Notes: generated from the sequence alone by a model not told the origin. A stretch of 48,607 nucleotides of DNA from Paraburkholderia sp. LEh10 (GCF_017814945.1 NZ_JAGIPX010000061.1:1-48607), one strand, 5' to 3'; numbered from the stretch's first letter, positions 15,163 to 24,807 are shown. A program made the numbers and translations.

Positions 15163-16089
15163 ATGTCAGCGATTGAAATTCGTAACGTCAGGAAGCGCTA
15201 CAAGGATCTGCAAGCGCTCAAAGGCGTCAGCTTCACTGTCGAACAAGGCGAGTTCTTCGGGCTGCTCGGTCCGAACGGCGCGGGCAAGACGACGCTCATC
15301 AGTATCCTCGCCGGGCTTGCGCGTGCCGACGAGGGCAGCATCGCGGTTCACGGGCACGATGTCGTCGACGATTTCCGCCGCGCGCGCCGTGCGCTCGGGG
15401 TCGTGCCGCAGGAACTCGTGTTCGATCCATTCTTCACCGTCCGCGAGACGCTGCGCATCCAGTCGGGCTACTTCGGCCTGCGCAAGAACGACGACTGGAT
15501 CGACGAAGTGATGGCCAACCTCGACCTCACCGAAAAAGCCGACGCGAACATGCGCGCGCTGTCGGGTGGGATGAAGCGCCGCGTGCTGGTCGCGCAGGCG
15601 CTCGTGCACCGTCCGCCCGTGATCGTGCTCGACGAGCCGACGGCGGGCGTCGATGTCGAGCTGCGCCAGACGCTGTGGAAGTTCATTTCGCGTCTGAATC
15701 GCGAGGGCCACACGATCGTGCTGACCACGCACTATCTGGAAGAAGCCGAATCGCTGTGTGACCGGATCGCGATGCTACGGCGCGGCGAAGTCGTCGCGCT
15801 GGAGCGCACCAGCACGCTGCTGCAGCGCTTCGCGGGCACGCAGCTTTTCATCCGCTTCGAGCAGGGCGTGCTGCCTGCCGAACTGCGTTCGCTCGAAGTC
15901 GATCCGGGCGACGTCAACGGGCGTCAGCATTTGCTGCGCCTGTCGAGCTATGACGATGTGGAGCGCATCCTCGCGCAATGCCGCGCGGCGGGCTGCACGT
16001 TCGAAGAAATCGAGGTGCGCAAGGCCGACCTTGAAGATGTGTTCATGCAGGTGATGAACGGACCGGAAGTCGTCGAGGGGTTGGCATGA
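15163..16089 (+). CDS. yadG: ABC exporter ATPase, YadG-type
   Basis: A 308-residue ATPase with Walker A GPNGAGKTT (36-44), signature LSGGM (133-137) and Walker B VIVLDEPTAGVD (153-164), plus a ~90-residue C-terminal extension as in YadG/NodI/DrrA-type drug and polysaccharide exporters. It pairs with the ABC-2 permease that overlaps it by 4 nt. The substrate is not established. The ATG at 15163 begins the homology; the frame upstream is leader. A TATAAT at 14976-14981 could be the -10 of its promoter, though no clear -35 is found. The linkage to mla and ibaG-murA suggests an envelope role, which is inference. Confidence 0.88.
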   Translation: MSAIEIRNVRKRYKDLQALKGVSFTVEQGEFFGLLGPNGAGKTTLISILAGLARADEGSIAVHGHDVVDDFRRARRALGVVPQELVFDPFFTVRETLRIQSGYFGLRKNDDWIDEVMANLDLTEKADANMRALSGGMKRRVLVAQALVHRPPVIVLDEPTAGVDVELRQTLWKFISRLNREGHTIVLTTHYLEEAESLCDRIAMLRRGEVVALERTSTLLQRFAGTQLFIRFEQGVLPAELRSLEVDPGDVNGRQHLLRLSSYDDVERILAQCRAAGCTFEEIEVRKADLEDVFMQVMNGPEVVEGLA

Positions 16090-16853
16090 GCGGCTATAGC
16101 GGTGGATTCGGCACGCTCTTCTACAAGGAGCTGCTGCGTTTCTGGAAGGTCGCGTTTCAGACCGTGCTTGCGCCCGTCATCACGGCCTTGCTCTACCTGA
16201 CTATTTTCGGCCACGCGCTGCGCGATCATGTGCAGGTCTATCCGGGCGTGCTGTACACCAGCTTTCTCGTGCCCGGCCTCGTGATGATGAGCGTGCTGCA
16301 GAACGCGTTCGCGAACAGTTCTTCGTCGCTGATTCAATCGAAGATCACGGGCAATCTCGTGTTCGTGCTGCTGCCGCCGCTCTCGCACTGGGAGATGTAC
16401 GCCGCGTATGTGCTCGCGGCTGTCGTGCGCGGGCTGTGCGTCGGCTTTGGCGTGTTCGTCGTGACGATCTGGTTCATCCCGGTGAATTTCGCCGCGCCGC
16501 TTTATATCATCGCGTTCGCGGTGCTGGGCTCGGCGATTCTGGGCACGCTCGGCCTGATCGCGGGCATCTGGGCCGAGAAGTTCGATCAGCTCGCGGCGTT
16601 CCAGAATTTCCTCATCATGCCGCTCACTTTCCTCTCGGGCGTGTTCTACTCGACGCATACGCTGCCGCCCGTGTGGCGCGAAATCTCGCGGCTGAACCCG
16701 TTTTTCTACATGATCGACGGCTTTCGCTATGGCTTCTTCGGCATGTCGGATATCAATCCGCTGTGGAGCCTCGTGATCGTCGGCGCTTTCTTCGTCGTGC
16801 TGGCCGCGCTGGCGATGCGCATGCTCGCGTCCGGCTTCAAGCTGCGTCACTGA
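16086..16853 (+). CDS. yadH: ABC-2 type permease, YadH-type
   Basis: A 255-residue inner-membrane protein of the ABC-2 family with six hydrophobic segments. The motif FQNFLIMPLTFLSGVFYS near residue 175 is the conserved ABC-2 block. It forms the membrane part of the exporter driven by the preceding ATPase; their ATGA overlap at 16086-16089 shows translational coupling. Related pairs export drugs, lipids or polysaccharides; the substrate here is unknown. Confidence 0.88.
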   Translation: MSGYSGGFGTLFYKELLRFWKVAFQTVLAPVITALLYLTIFGHALRDHVQVYPGVLYTSFLVPGLVMMSVLQNAFANSSSSLIQSKITGNLVFVLLPPLSHWEMYAAYVLAAVVRGLCVGFGVFVVTIWFIPVNFAAPLYIIAFAVLGSAILGTLGLIAGIWAEKFDQLAAFQNFLIMPLTFLSGVFYSTHTLPPVWREISRLNPFFYMIDGFRYGFFGMSDINPLWSLVIVGAFFVVLAALAMRMLASGFKLRH

Positions 16854-16864
16854 CAGGAGGTCAA

Positions 16865-17104
16865 ATGCTACCCACTCCAGAACAGGTCAAGAACTACATC
16901 GCGGCTGGACTTCCCTGCGAGCATCTCGAAGTGGAAGGTGATGGCCAGCACTTCTTCGCGACCATCGTGTCGCCGAACTTCGAAGGCAAGCGCCTGATTC
17001 AACGGCATCAACTCGTGTATGCGGCGCTCGGTGACCGCATGCGCGAAGAAATTCACGCGCTCAGTATGAAAACGCTGACGCCCGCCGAATGGCAAAGCGC
17101 CTGA
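16865..17104 (+). CDS. ibaG: BolA-family protein IbaG
   Basis: A 79-residue protein of the BolA/IbaG family, with the DGQHFFATIVSPNFEGK and RHQLVYAALGDRM segments and a final EIHALSMKTLTPAEW. BolA-type proteins bind [2Fe-2S] clusters with monothiol glutaredoxins. Its position right before murA and close to mla genes matches the E. coli mla-ibaG-murA arrangement. The start is supported by a strong CAGGAGGT site and lies 11 nt after yadH, so it is probably in the same transcript. The in-frame extension upstream lies within yadH and is not used. Confidence 0.9.
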   Translation: MLPTPEQVKNYIAAGLPCEHLEVEGDGQHFFATIVSPNFEGKRLIQRHQLVYAALGDRMREEIHALSMKTLTPAEWQSA

Positions 17105-17322
17105 CCTGAGCAAACAAACGAGCTGTCTGTCGGGGGGCAGCGCAATAACCTGGCTGCACGAAGAGCGGAAAAACAAGCTGCACAATAAGCTTCAGACGTA
17201 GCTGCAAACTGGCTGGAAAACGAGTGCGAATTACACATGAGAGTCGCGACGCCGCGCACGGCGCCGCAGCAACCGCCCACAAGACGCCCGTTGGCGGACG
17301 GGCAGATCAGGAACATTCAGGC

Positions 17323-18585
17323 ATGGATAAACTCGTGATTGAAGGCGGGCAAAAGCTCGCTGGTGAGATCGTTGTTTCGGGCGCGAAGAACGCGGCACTG
17401 CCGATCCTCTGCGCAGGCCTGTTGAGCGCGGAGCCCATTCATCTCGACAACGTGCCCGATCTGCAGGACGTGCGCACGACGCTCAAGCTGCTCGGGCAGA
17501 TGGGCGTGCGCACGGAAAGCGGCGAAGGCAAGGTGGCGCTCGATGCGTCGAAGGTCGACAATCTCGTTGCGCCGTACGAGCTCGTAAAGACGATGCGTGC
17601 GTCGATTCTCGTGCTCGGTCCGCTCGTTGCGCGCTTCGGCGAGGCGAAGGTGTCGCTGCCGGGCGGCTGCGCGATCGGCGCACGTCCCGTCGACCAGCAC
17701 ATCAAGGGCCTGCAGGCGATGGGCGCCGAGATCAGCATCGAGCACGGCTTCATTGAAGCGCGCGCGAAGCGTTTGAAGGGCGCGCGCATCATCACCGACA
17801 TGATCACCGTCACGGGCACCGAGAATCTGCTGATGGCAGCCGTGCTCGCGGAAGGCGAGACGGTGCTCGAAAACGCGGCTCGCGAGCCGGAAGTAATCGA
17901 TCTGGCGAACCTGCTCGTTGCGATGGGCGCGAAGATCGACGGCATCGGCACGGATCGCCTCGTGATCCAGGGCGTCGACAGGCTGCACGGCGCGCAGCAC
18001 ACGATCGTGCCGGACCGGATCGAAGCGGGCACTTTCCTGTGCGCGGTCGCGGCGGCGGGCGGCGACGTGACGTTGCGCCACGTGCGCCCGCAGATTCTCG
18101 AAGCCGTGACGGACAAGCTGCGCGAAGCGGGCGTCACCATCGAGGAAGGCGACGACTGGATGCGCGTGCGCATGCAACAGCGTCCGAAGGCCGTGTCGTT
18201 CCGCACGTCGGAGTACCCGGCGTTCCCGACCGACATGCAGGCGCAGTTCATGGCGCTGAACGCGCTGGCTGAAGGCACGTCGCAAGTGGTCGAAACGATC
18301 TTCGAAAACCGCTTCATGCACGTTCAGGAACTGAACCGTCTCGGCGCGCACATCACGACCGACGGCAACACGGCGCTCGTCAACGGCGTCGAGAAGCTGT
18401 CGGGCGCGAAGGTGATGGCGACCGATCTGCGCGCGTCGGCGAGCCTCGTGATCGCGGGCCTGTGCGCGGACGGCGAGACGCTGGTCGATCGCATCTATCA
18501 CCTCGATCGCGGCTACGACCGAATGGAATCGAAGCTCACCGCAGTCGGCGCGAAGGTGCGCCGCATCAAGGGTAATCAGGCATGA
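17323..18585 (+). CDS. murA: UDP-N-acetylglucosamine 1-carboxyvinyltransferase MurA
   Basis: A 420-residue EPSP-synthase-fold enzyme that transfers enolpyruvate from PEP to UDP-GlcNAc, the first committed step of peptidoglycan synthesis. The active-site Cys is present at residue 116 in LPGGCAIGARPVDQHI, so the protein should be fosfomycin-sensitive in type; Lys22 in SGAKNAALP is also conserved. The ATG at 17323 begins the conserved DKLVIEGG start; the 33 extra codons upstream are not homologous. It overlaps hisG by 4 nt, tying peptidoglycan and histidine genes into one transcript. Confidence 0.96.
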   Translation: MDKLVIEGGQKLAGEIVVSGAKNAALPILCAGLLSAEPIHLDNVPDLQDVRTTLKLLGQMGVRTESGEGKVALDASKVDNLVAPYELVKTMRASILVLGPLVARFGEAKVSLPGGCAIGARPVDQHIKGLQAMGAEISIEHGFIEARAKRLKGARIITDMITVTGTENLLMAAVLAEGETVLENAAREPEVIDLANLLVAMGAKIDGIGTDRLVIQGVDRLHGAQHTIVPDRIEAGTFLCAVAAAGGDVTLRHVRPQILEAVTDKLREAGVTIEEGDDWMRVRMQQRPKAVSFRTSEYPAFPTDMQAQFMALNALAEGTSQVVETIFENRFMHVQELNRLGAHITTDGNTALVNGVEKLSGAKVMATDLRASASLVIAGLCADGETLVDRIYHLDRGYDRMESKLTAVGAKVRRIKGNQA

Positions 18586-19280
18586 GCGAACTGCCGCAAA
18601 CGTCGTCGTCGCCGGCCGTGGACAGGCCGCTGACGCTCGCGCTGTCGAAGGGCCGCATCTTCGAGGAAACGGTGCCGCTGCTCGCGGCAGCGGGCATCGA
18701 AGTCACGGAAGACCCAGAGACGTCGCGCAAGCTGATTCTGCCGACCACCGATCCGAATCTGCGCGTCATCATCGTGCGCGCCACCGACGTGCCGACGTAC
18801 GTCGAGTACGGCGCCGCCGACTTCGGCGTCGCGGGCAAGGACGTGCTGATCGAGCACGGCGGCGGCGGCCTTTATCAGCCGATCGATCTGGATATCGCGC
18901 GTTGCCGGATGTCGGTCGCCGTCGCGGCCGGCTTTGACTACGCGAACGCGGTGCGCCAGGGTGCGCGGCTGCGCGTCGCCACGAAGTACGTCGAAACCGC
19001 GCGCGAGCACTTCGCCGCCAAAGGCGTGCACGTCGATCTGATCAAGCTGTACGGCTCGATGGAGCTCGCGCCGCTCGTGGGCCTCGCCGACGCGATCGTC
19101 GACCTGGTCAGCTCGGGTGGCACGCTGCGTGCCAACGATCTTGTCGAGGTCGAAGAGATCATGCAGATCTCGTCGCGCCTCGTCGTGAACCAGGCGGCGC
19201 TGAAGCTCAAGCGCACCGCGCTGGCTCCGATCCTCGACGCGTTCGAACGCGCGTCGCAACGCTTTGACGCAACAGCCTGA
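18582..19280 (+). CDS. hisG: ATP phosphoribosyltransferase, short form HisG
   Basis: A 232-residue enzyme for the first step of histidine synthesis, joining ATP and PRPP. It has LALSKGRIFEET near the start and the PRPP-binding segment DLVSSGGTLRAND. At this length it is the short form lacking the C-terminal regulatory domain, which needs the HisS-like partner HisZ for activity and feedback inhibition; hisZ is not in this window. The ATG overlaps the murA stop. The first ~15 residues are Ser/Pro-rich and probably disordered. Confidence 0.95.
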   Translation: MSELPQTSSSPAVDRPLTLALSKGRIFEETVPLLAAAGIEVTEDPETSRKLILPTTDPNLRVIIVRATDVPTYVEYGAADFGVAGKDVLIEHGGGGLYQPIDLDIARCRMSVAVAAGFDYANAVRQGARLRVATKYVETAREHFAAKGVHVDLIKLYGSMELAPLVGLADAIVDLVSSGGTLRANDLVEVEEIMQISSRLVVNQAALKLKRTALAPILDAFERASQRFDATA

Positions 19281-19346
19281 CGAAACAGCCTGACAAGCAG
19301 TTCAGTTCGCAGTTCACTCGCGCGCCTTACCGAAACGGATACCAGC

Positions 19347-20669
19347 ATGTCTATCAAGATTCGCAAACTCGATTCCAGCACTGAAGATTTCCAGAAGTCG
19401 CTGCATGCGGTGCTCGCGTTCGAAGCGAGCGAAGACGAGGCGATCGAGCGCTCGGTCGCGCAGATTCTGGCCGACGTGAAGGCGCGCGGCGATGCCGCCG
19501 TGCTCGACTACACGAACCGTTTCGACCGGCTGAACGCCGGCAGTGTGGCCGCGCTCGAATTGCCGCTGACGGAACTCGAAGCCGCGCTCGAAGGGCTCGA
19601 ACCGAAGCGCCGCGCCGCGCTCGAAGCGGCGGCGGCGCGCGTGCGCGGCTATCACGAGAAGCAGAAGATCGAATGCGGCAGCCATAGCTGGCAATACACG
19701 GAGGCCGACGGCACCGTGCTCGGCCAGAAGGTCACGCCGCTCGATCGCGCGGGCATCTATGTGCCGGGCGGCAAGGCTGCGTATCCGTCGTCGGTGCTGA
19801 TGAACGCGATTCCGGCACGCGTGGCGGGCGTGCGCGAGATCGTCATGGTCGTGCCGACGCCGGACGGCGTGAAGAATCCGCTTGTGCTCGCGGCGGCGCT
19901 GCTGGGCGGCGTCGATCGCGTGTTCACGATCGGCGGCGCGCAGGCTGTCGGCGCGCTCGCCTACGGGACCGAATCCATTCCTGCCGTCGACAAGATCTGC
20001 GGCCCGGGCAATGCGTATGTTGCATCGGCAAAGCGCCGCGTGTTCGGCACGGTCGGCATCGACATGATCGCCGGGCCGTCGGAAATTCTCGTGCTGTGCG
20101 ACGGCACGACCGATCCGCGCTGGGTGGCGATGGACCTGTTCTCGCAGGCCGAGCACGACGAACTCGCACAATCCATTTTGCTGTGCCCGGATGAAGGCTT
20201 CATCGCGCGCGTCGAGGAAGCCGTCAACGAGCTGCTGCCCGCGATGCCGCGCCGCGACGTGATCCAGGCGTCGCTCGAAGGGCGCGGCGCGCTCGTCAAG
20301 GTGCGCGATATGGAGCAAGCGTGCGCCATCGCCAACGACATCGCGCCGGAGCACCTCGAAATTTCCGCGCTGGAGCCGCAGCAGTGGATGCAGCAGATCC
20401 GTCACGCGGGCGCGATCTTCCTCGGCCGCTATACGAGCGAGAGCCTCGGCGACTACTGTGCGGGGCCAAATCACGTGCTGCCTACGTCTCGTACCGCACG
20501 TTTCTCGTCGCCGCTCGGTGTTTATGATTTCTTCAAGCGTTCGAGCCTGATCGAAGTGAGCGCGGACGGTGCGCAGACGCTCGGCGAAATCGCCGCGGAA
20601 CTTGCCTATGGCGAAGGCCTGCAGGCTCACGCGCGCAGCGCCGAATACCGGATGAAAAACACGGGTTGA
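19347..20669 (+). CDS. hisD: Histidinol dehydrogenase HisD
   Basis: A 440-residue zinc enzyme catalysing the last two oxidations from histidinol to histidine. Diagnostic segments are GIYVPGGKAAYPSSVLM, GPGNAYVASAKR, DLFSQAEHDE (with catalytic Glu and His) and APEHLEI. It follows hisG after 66 nt in the same direction. Length and motifs are normal. Confidence 0.96.
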   Translation: MSIKIRKLDSSTEDFQKSLHAVLAFEASEDEAIERSVAQILADVKARGDAAVLDYTNRFDRLNAGSVAALELPLTELEAALEGLEPKRRAALEAAAARVRGYHEKQKIECGSHSWQYTEADGTVLGQKVTPLDRAGIYVPGGKAAYPSSVLMNAIPARVAGVREIVMVVPTPDGVKNPLVLAAALLGGVDRVFTIGGAQAVGALAYGTESIPAVDKICGPGNAYVASAKRRVFGTVGIDMIAGPSEILVLCDGTTDPRWVAMDLFSQAEHDELAQSILLCPDEGFIARVEEAVNELLPAMPRRDVIQASLEGRGALVKVRDMEQACAIANDIAPEHLEISALEPQQWMQQIRHAGAIFLGRYTSESLGDYCAGPNHVLPTSRTARFSSPLGVYDFFKRSSLIEVSADGAQTLGEIAAELAYGEGLQAHARSAEYRMKNTG

Positions 20670-20821
20670 CGTCGCTGGGCGGCCGTTTCAGGCGGGTATC
20701 GCGCATGCCCGTTCCAGCGCAGACCGCGTTTTTGGACAGATCGATAACCCGACAACCCGGGCGGCCGGCGAGCCGCCCCATTGTGCTGTCGCCTGCCGGA
20801 GAGGGCGGGCGCGCCTCCATC

Positions 20822-21892
20822 ATGACGACACCTCAAGACATCATTCGCCGCGACGTGCTCGCGATGACGAGCTATCCCGTTCCGGACTCGACGGGACTCG
20901 TGAAGCTCGATGCGATGGAAAATCCGTTTCCGCTGCCCGACACGCTCGCCGCGCAACTCGGCGAGCATCTGGCGGGCGTCGCGTTGAACCGCTATCCGGC
21001 CCCGCGCCCTGGGGCGCTGCTCGACAAGCTCAAGCGCGTGATGAACGTGCCGGTCAATTGCGAGGTGCTGCTCGGCAACGGCTCGGATGAACTGATCAGC
21101 ATGATTTCCGTCGCGTGCTCGACACCTGGCGCGAAAGTGCTTGCGCCCGTGCCGGGCTTCGTGATGTACGCGATGTCGGCGAAGCTCGCGCATATGGAGT
21201 TCGTCGGCGTGCCGCTCAACGCCGATTTCACGCTCGACACGGACGCGCTGCTCGCAGCGATCGCCGAGCATCAGCCGGCCGTCATCTATCTTGCGTATCC
21301 GAACAATCCGACGGGCACGCTGTACGACGCCGCCGACATGGAGCGCATCATCGTTGCAGCGAGCAAGAGCCTCGTCGTGATCGACGAGGCATATCAGCCG
21401 TTCGCGCAGCAGAGCTGGATGCCGCGCGCGGGCGAGTTCGACAATGTCGTCGTGATGCGCACGGTGTCGAAGCTGGGTCTCGCGGGCATCCGTCTTGGCT
21501 ACATGGCGGGCCGCACGGAATGGATCAATGAATTCGACAAGGTGCGCCCGCCCTACAACGTCAATGTGCTGACGCAGGCGACGGCCGATTTCCTGCTCGA
21601 TCACATCGATGTGCTGGACGCGCAGGCAAGGCAATTGCGCGACGAGCGCACGAAACTGGCCCAGGCCGTCGCCGCGTTGCCAGGCGCGCAAGTGTTCCCG
21701 AGCGCGGGCAATTTCCTGCTCGTGCGCGTGCCGGATGCGTCCGCGACATTCGAAACCCTGCTCACATCACGGGTTTTGATCAAAAACGTGAGTAAAATGC
21801 ATCCATTGCTCGCGAACTGCGTGCGTTTGACGGTTGGTTCGCCGGAGGAAAACGCGCAGATGCTCGAAGCGCTGAAACTCGTGCTGAACTAG
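20822..21892 (+). CDS. hisC: Histidinol-phosphate aminotransferase HisC
   Basis: A 356-residue PLP-dependent aminotransferase, fold type I. It has YPNNPTG at 159-165, DEAY at 188-191 and the PLP lysine at 217 in VSKLGLAGIRLGY. It converts imidazole acetol phosphate to histidinol phosphate. The ATG at 20822 is chosen because MTTPQDIIRRDVLAM begins the family homology; the ribosome site is poor (GGAG lies too far upstream). The 152-nt gap after hisD is the widest between hisG and hisB. Confidence 0.94.
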   Translation: MTTPQDIIRRDVLAMTSYPVPDSTGLVKLDAMENPFPLPDTLAAQLGEHLAGVALNRYPAPRPGALLDKLKRVMNVPVNCEVLLGNGSDELISMISVACSTPGAKVLAPVPGFVMYAMSAKLAHMEFVGVPLNADFTLDTDALLAAIAEHQPAVIYLAYPNNPTGTLYDAADMERIIVAASKSLVVIDEAYQPFAQQSWMPRAGEFDNVVVMRTVSKLGLAGIRLGYMAGRTEWINEFDKVRPPYNVNVLTQATADFLLDHIDVLDAQARQLRDERTKLAQAVAALPGAQVFPSAGNFLLVRVPDASATFETLLTSRVLIKNVSKMHPLLANCVRLTVGSPEENAQMLEALKLVLN

Positions 21893-21949
21893 CGGCACGT
21901 CAGTACTTTTCTCAACCCCACCTTTTCAAGTCAGATTCGAGGAATTGCC

Positions 21950-22537
21950 ATGCGCCTTGCGGAAGTCGTTCGCAACACCAGCGAAACGCAGATCCGTGTG
22001 AAGATCAACCTGGACGGCACCGGTCAGCAGAAGCTCGCCACGGGTGTGCCGTTCCTCGATCACATGCTCGACCAGATCGCCCGCCACGGGCTGATCGATC
22101 TGGACATCGAAGCGCATGGCGATACGCATATCGACGATCACCATACCGTCGAAGACGTCGGCATCACGCTTGGCCAGGCCGTCGCCAAAGCGGTCGGCGA
22201 CAAGAAGGGCATTCGCCGCTACGGTCACTCCTACGTGCCCCTCGACGAAGCGCTGTCGCGCGTGGTGATCGATTTCTCCGGCCGTCCGGGCCTCGAATTC
22301 CACGTGCCGTTCACGCGCGCGCGCATCGGCACGTTCGATGTCGATCTGTCGATCGAATTTTTCCGCGGCTTCGTGAATCATGCCGGCGTTACGCTGCATA
22401 TCGACAACTTGCGCGGTCTGAACGCGCATCATCAGATGGAAACGGTGTTCAAGGCGTTCGGCCGCGCGCTGCGCATGGCCGTCGAACTGGACGAGCGCGC
22501 GGCGGGGCAAATTCCGTCGACCAAGGGCAGTCTCTGA
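21950..22537 (+). CDS. hisB: Imidazoleglycerol-phosphate dehydratase HisB
   Basis: A 195-residue single-domain dehydratase with the paired metal-binding motifs DDHHTVEDVG and NAHHQMETVFKAFGRAL and the FLDHMLDQIARHG block. It is the monofunctional form, without the phosphatase domain found in enterobacteria. A clear GAGGAA site precedes the ATG. The next gene, marC, follows after 61 nt. Confidence 0.96.
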   Translation: MRLAEVVRNTSETQIRVKINLDGTGQQKLATGVPFLDHMLDQIARHGLIDLDIEAHGDTHIDDHHTVEDVGITLGQAVAKAVGDKKGIRRYGHSYVPLDEALSRVVIDFSGRPGLEFHVPFTRARIGTFDVDLSIEFFRGFVNHAGVTLHIDNLRGLNAHHQMETVFKAFGRALRMAVELDERAAGQIPSTKGSL

Positions 22538-22598
22538 GCGCCCAAAAGCCACCAATGCCACCCAAAGGACCGGTTGCGCGTCGCGTGGCCGGCTTGAG

Positions 22599-23219
22599 AT
22601 GGACATCATCAAGTCGTTTATTTCGCTGCTGGCGTTGATCAACCCCGTCGGCGCGATACCGTTCTTTCTGAGCCTGACGTCGCAGCAAACGGTCGCCGAA
22701 CAGCGCCGTACGATTCGTGTTGCATCGATTTCGGTGTTCTGCGTGATCGCGGTGACGACGCTGCTGGGGCAGCAGATCATCCGCTTTTTCGGCATTTCGA
22801 TCGGCGCGCTCGAAGTGGGCGGCGGCATCATCATGCTGCTGATGTCGATCAGTATGCTGAACGCGCAGGTCGGCAATGCCCGCTCGACGCCGGAGGAGCG
22901 CCACGAAGCCGAGATGAAGGACAACATCGCCGTCGTGCCGCTGGCGATTCCGCTGCTGACGGGGCCCGGCTCCATCAGTACTGTCCTAGTCTATTCGGCC
23001 AGCTATCCTCATTGGTACGAGCGGATTAGTCTGATCGTCATCGGCGCTGTGATTGCGGCGCTTTGCTTCGGATCGCTGAGTCTTGCTGAACCGATTGCAC
23101 GCTGGGTCGGGCGGACGGGAATCAATATCGGCACGCGGTTGATGGGTTTGATGTTATCGGCGCTGGCGGTGGAGTTCATCGTCGACGGATTGAAGGCGTT
23201 GCTGCCTAACTTGAAATGA
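22599..23219 (+). CDS. marC: MarC-family integral membrane protein
   Basis: A 206-residue protein with six hydrophobic segments and the MarC/YchE/YhgN family features ALINPVGAIPFFLSLT at the start and AIPLLTGPGSISTVLV in the middle. No transport activity has been firmly shown for this family despite its historical link to the mar locus. It sits inside the his operon between hisB and hisH and overlaps hisH by 4 nt, an arrangement that would couple expression. Its ribosome site is weak. Confidence 0.88.
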   Translation: MDIIKSFISLLALINPVGAIPFFLSLTSQQTVAEQRRTIRVASISVFCVIAVTTLLGQQIIRFFGISIGALEVGGGIIMLLMSISMLNAQVGNARSTPEERHEAEMKDNIAVVPLAIPLLTGPGSISTVLVYSASYPHWYERISLIVIGAVIAALCFGSLSLAEPIARWVGRTGINIGTRLMGLMLSALAVEFIVDGLKALLPNLK

Positions 23220-23857
23220 AAACTTCGATTGCGATTGTGGATTACGGAATGGGCAACCTGCGCTCGGTGGCGCAGGCGTTGAGGAAGGCCGCGCCGGAAG
23301 CGGACGTGGCGATCGTCGACAAGCCTGAGGCCATCCGCGCGGCGGACCGTGTCGTGTTGCCGGGGCAGGGCGCGATGCCCGACTGCATGCGCTCGCTCGG
23401 CGAATCCGGCTTGCAGGACGCTGTCGTTGAAGCGTCGCGCAACAAGCCGCTGATGGGTGTGTGCGTCGGCGAGCAGATGCTGTTCGACTGGAGCGCGGAG
23501 GGCGACACGAAGGGCCTCGGCGTGTTGCCCGGCAAGGTCGTGCGCTTCGATCTGGAAGGCCAGCTGCAGGACGACGGCTCGCGCTTCAAGGTGCCGCAGA
23601 TGGGCTGGAACCGCGTGCGCCAGGCGCAGCACCACCCGCTTTGGGACGGCGTCGCCGACAACGCGTTCTTTTATTTCGTGCACAGCTATTACGTGGTGCC
23701 GGAAAACGCAGCGCATACGTCCGGCGAAACGGTGTACGGTGTGCCCTTTACCTCGGCGGTGGCGCGGGATAACATTTTTGCGACCCAATTCCACCCGGAA
23801 AAGAGCGCCGACGCGGGCTTGCGCGTGTATCGCAACTTCGTGCACTGGAATCCCTAA
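23216..23857 (+). CDS. hisH: Imidazole glycerol phosphate synthase, glutaminase subunit HisH
   Basis: A 213-residue class I glutamine amidotransferase. The catalytic triad is visible: Cys83 in GVCVGEQML, and His193 and Glu195 in FHPEKS. It releases ammonia from glutamine and channels it to HisF. It starts inside the last codon of marC (ATGA) and is followed by a 197-nt gap before hisA. Confidence 0.95.
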   Translation: MKTSIAIVDYGMGNLRSVAQALRKAAPEADVAIVDKPEAIRAADRVVLPGQGAMPDCMRSLGESGLQDAVVEASRNKPLMGVCVGEQMLFDWSAEGDTKGLGVLPGKVVRFDLEGQLQDDGSRFKVPQMGWNRVRQAQHHPLWDGVADNAFFYFVHSYYVVPENAAHTSGETVYGVPFTSAVARDNIFATQFHPEKSADAGLRVYRNFVHWNP

Positions 23858-23940
23858 TCGCTTTCGTCAGCCTCTTTAACCGTCCATGTTCTCTATCCGC
23901 TTCCACTGCCTCGTTCAGGTGCACGCGCACCGGAAACCCG

Positions 23941-23970
23941 TTGGCAAGGTCGCCGAAAGACATGTACTAA
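23941..23970 (+). promoter_or_regulatory. Possible internal promoter before hisA
   Basis: TTGGCA (23941-23946) and TACTAA (23965-23970) are separated by 18 bp within the 197-nt hisH-hisA gap. The match is modest, but it is the most promoter-like sequence in one of the widest gaps of the operon. Confidence 0.3.
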
Positions 23971-24054
23971 ACTAGCGGAACGGCCTGGCGCGGGCCGCAG
24001 CCGGTTTTCCCGCCAGCCGAACTTCAACTTTTTCCCAGACAACACCCGATTGCT

Positions 24055-24807
24055 ATGCTGCTGATCCCCGCCATCGACCTGAAAGACGGTCAGTGTGTAC
24101 GCCTCAAACAGGGCGATATGGACCAGGCGACGATTTTCCACGAGAAACCGGCGGTGATGGCCCGACATTGGGTCGACCGTGGCGCGCGGCGCCTGCACCT
24201 CGTCGACCTGAATGGCGCATTTGCCGGCAAGCCGAAGAACGAAGACGCGATTCGCGCGATCATCGAAGAAGTCGGCGGCGAGATTCCCGTGCAGCTGGGC
24301 GGCGGCATCCGCGACCTGAACACGATCGAACGCTACCTGGACGACGGCCTCGAGTACGTGATCATCGGCACGGCGGCAGTGAAGAATCCGGGCTTCCTGC
24401 TCGAAGCGTGCACGGCATTCGGCGGGCATATCATCGTCGGCCTCGACGCGAAGGACGGCAAAGTGGCCACGGACGGCTGGAGCAAGCTGACGGGCCATGA
24501 AGTGGCCGATCTCGCGCGCAAGTTCGAAGACTACGGCTGCGAGTCGATCATCTATACGGACATTGGCCGCGACGGCATGCTCCAGGGCATCAATATCGAG
24601 GCGACGGTGCGCCTTGCGCGCGCCGTCAAGATTCCGGTCATCGCGAGCGGCGGCCTGTCGAATCTGGGCGATATCGAAGCGCTGTGCGAAGTGGAAGACG
24701 AGGGAATCGAAGGCGTGATCTGCGGCCGCGCGATTTACTCGGGCGACCTGGACTTTGCCGCGGCGCAAACGCACGCGGACCGCTTGCGCGAATCGGACGA
24801 CGCCTGA
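24055..24807 (+). CDS. hisA: ProFAR isomerase HisA
   Basis: A 250-residue TIM barrel that isomerises ProFAR to PRFAR. The catalytic Asp8 lies in IPAIDLKDGQCVRL, the second Asp in YTDIGRDGM, and the phosphate loops QLGGGIRDL and ASGGLSNL are present. The ribosome site is weak and the upstream gap is long. Confidence 0.95.
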   Translation: MLLIPAIDLKDGQCVRLKQGDMDQATIFHEKPAVMARHWVDRGARRLHLVDLNGAFAGKPKNEDAIRAIIEEVGGEIPVQLGGGIRDLNTIERYLDDGLEYVIIGTAAVKNPGFLLEACTAFGGHIIVGLDAKDGKVATDGWSKLTGHEVADLARKFEDYGCESIIYTDIGRDGMLQGINIEATVRLARAVKIPVIASGGLSNLGDIEALCEVEDEGIEGVICGRAIYSGDLDFAAAQTHADRLRESDDA

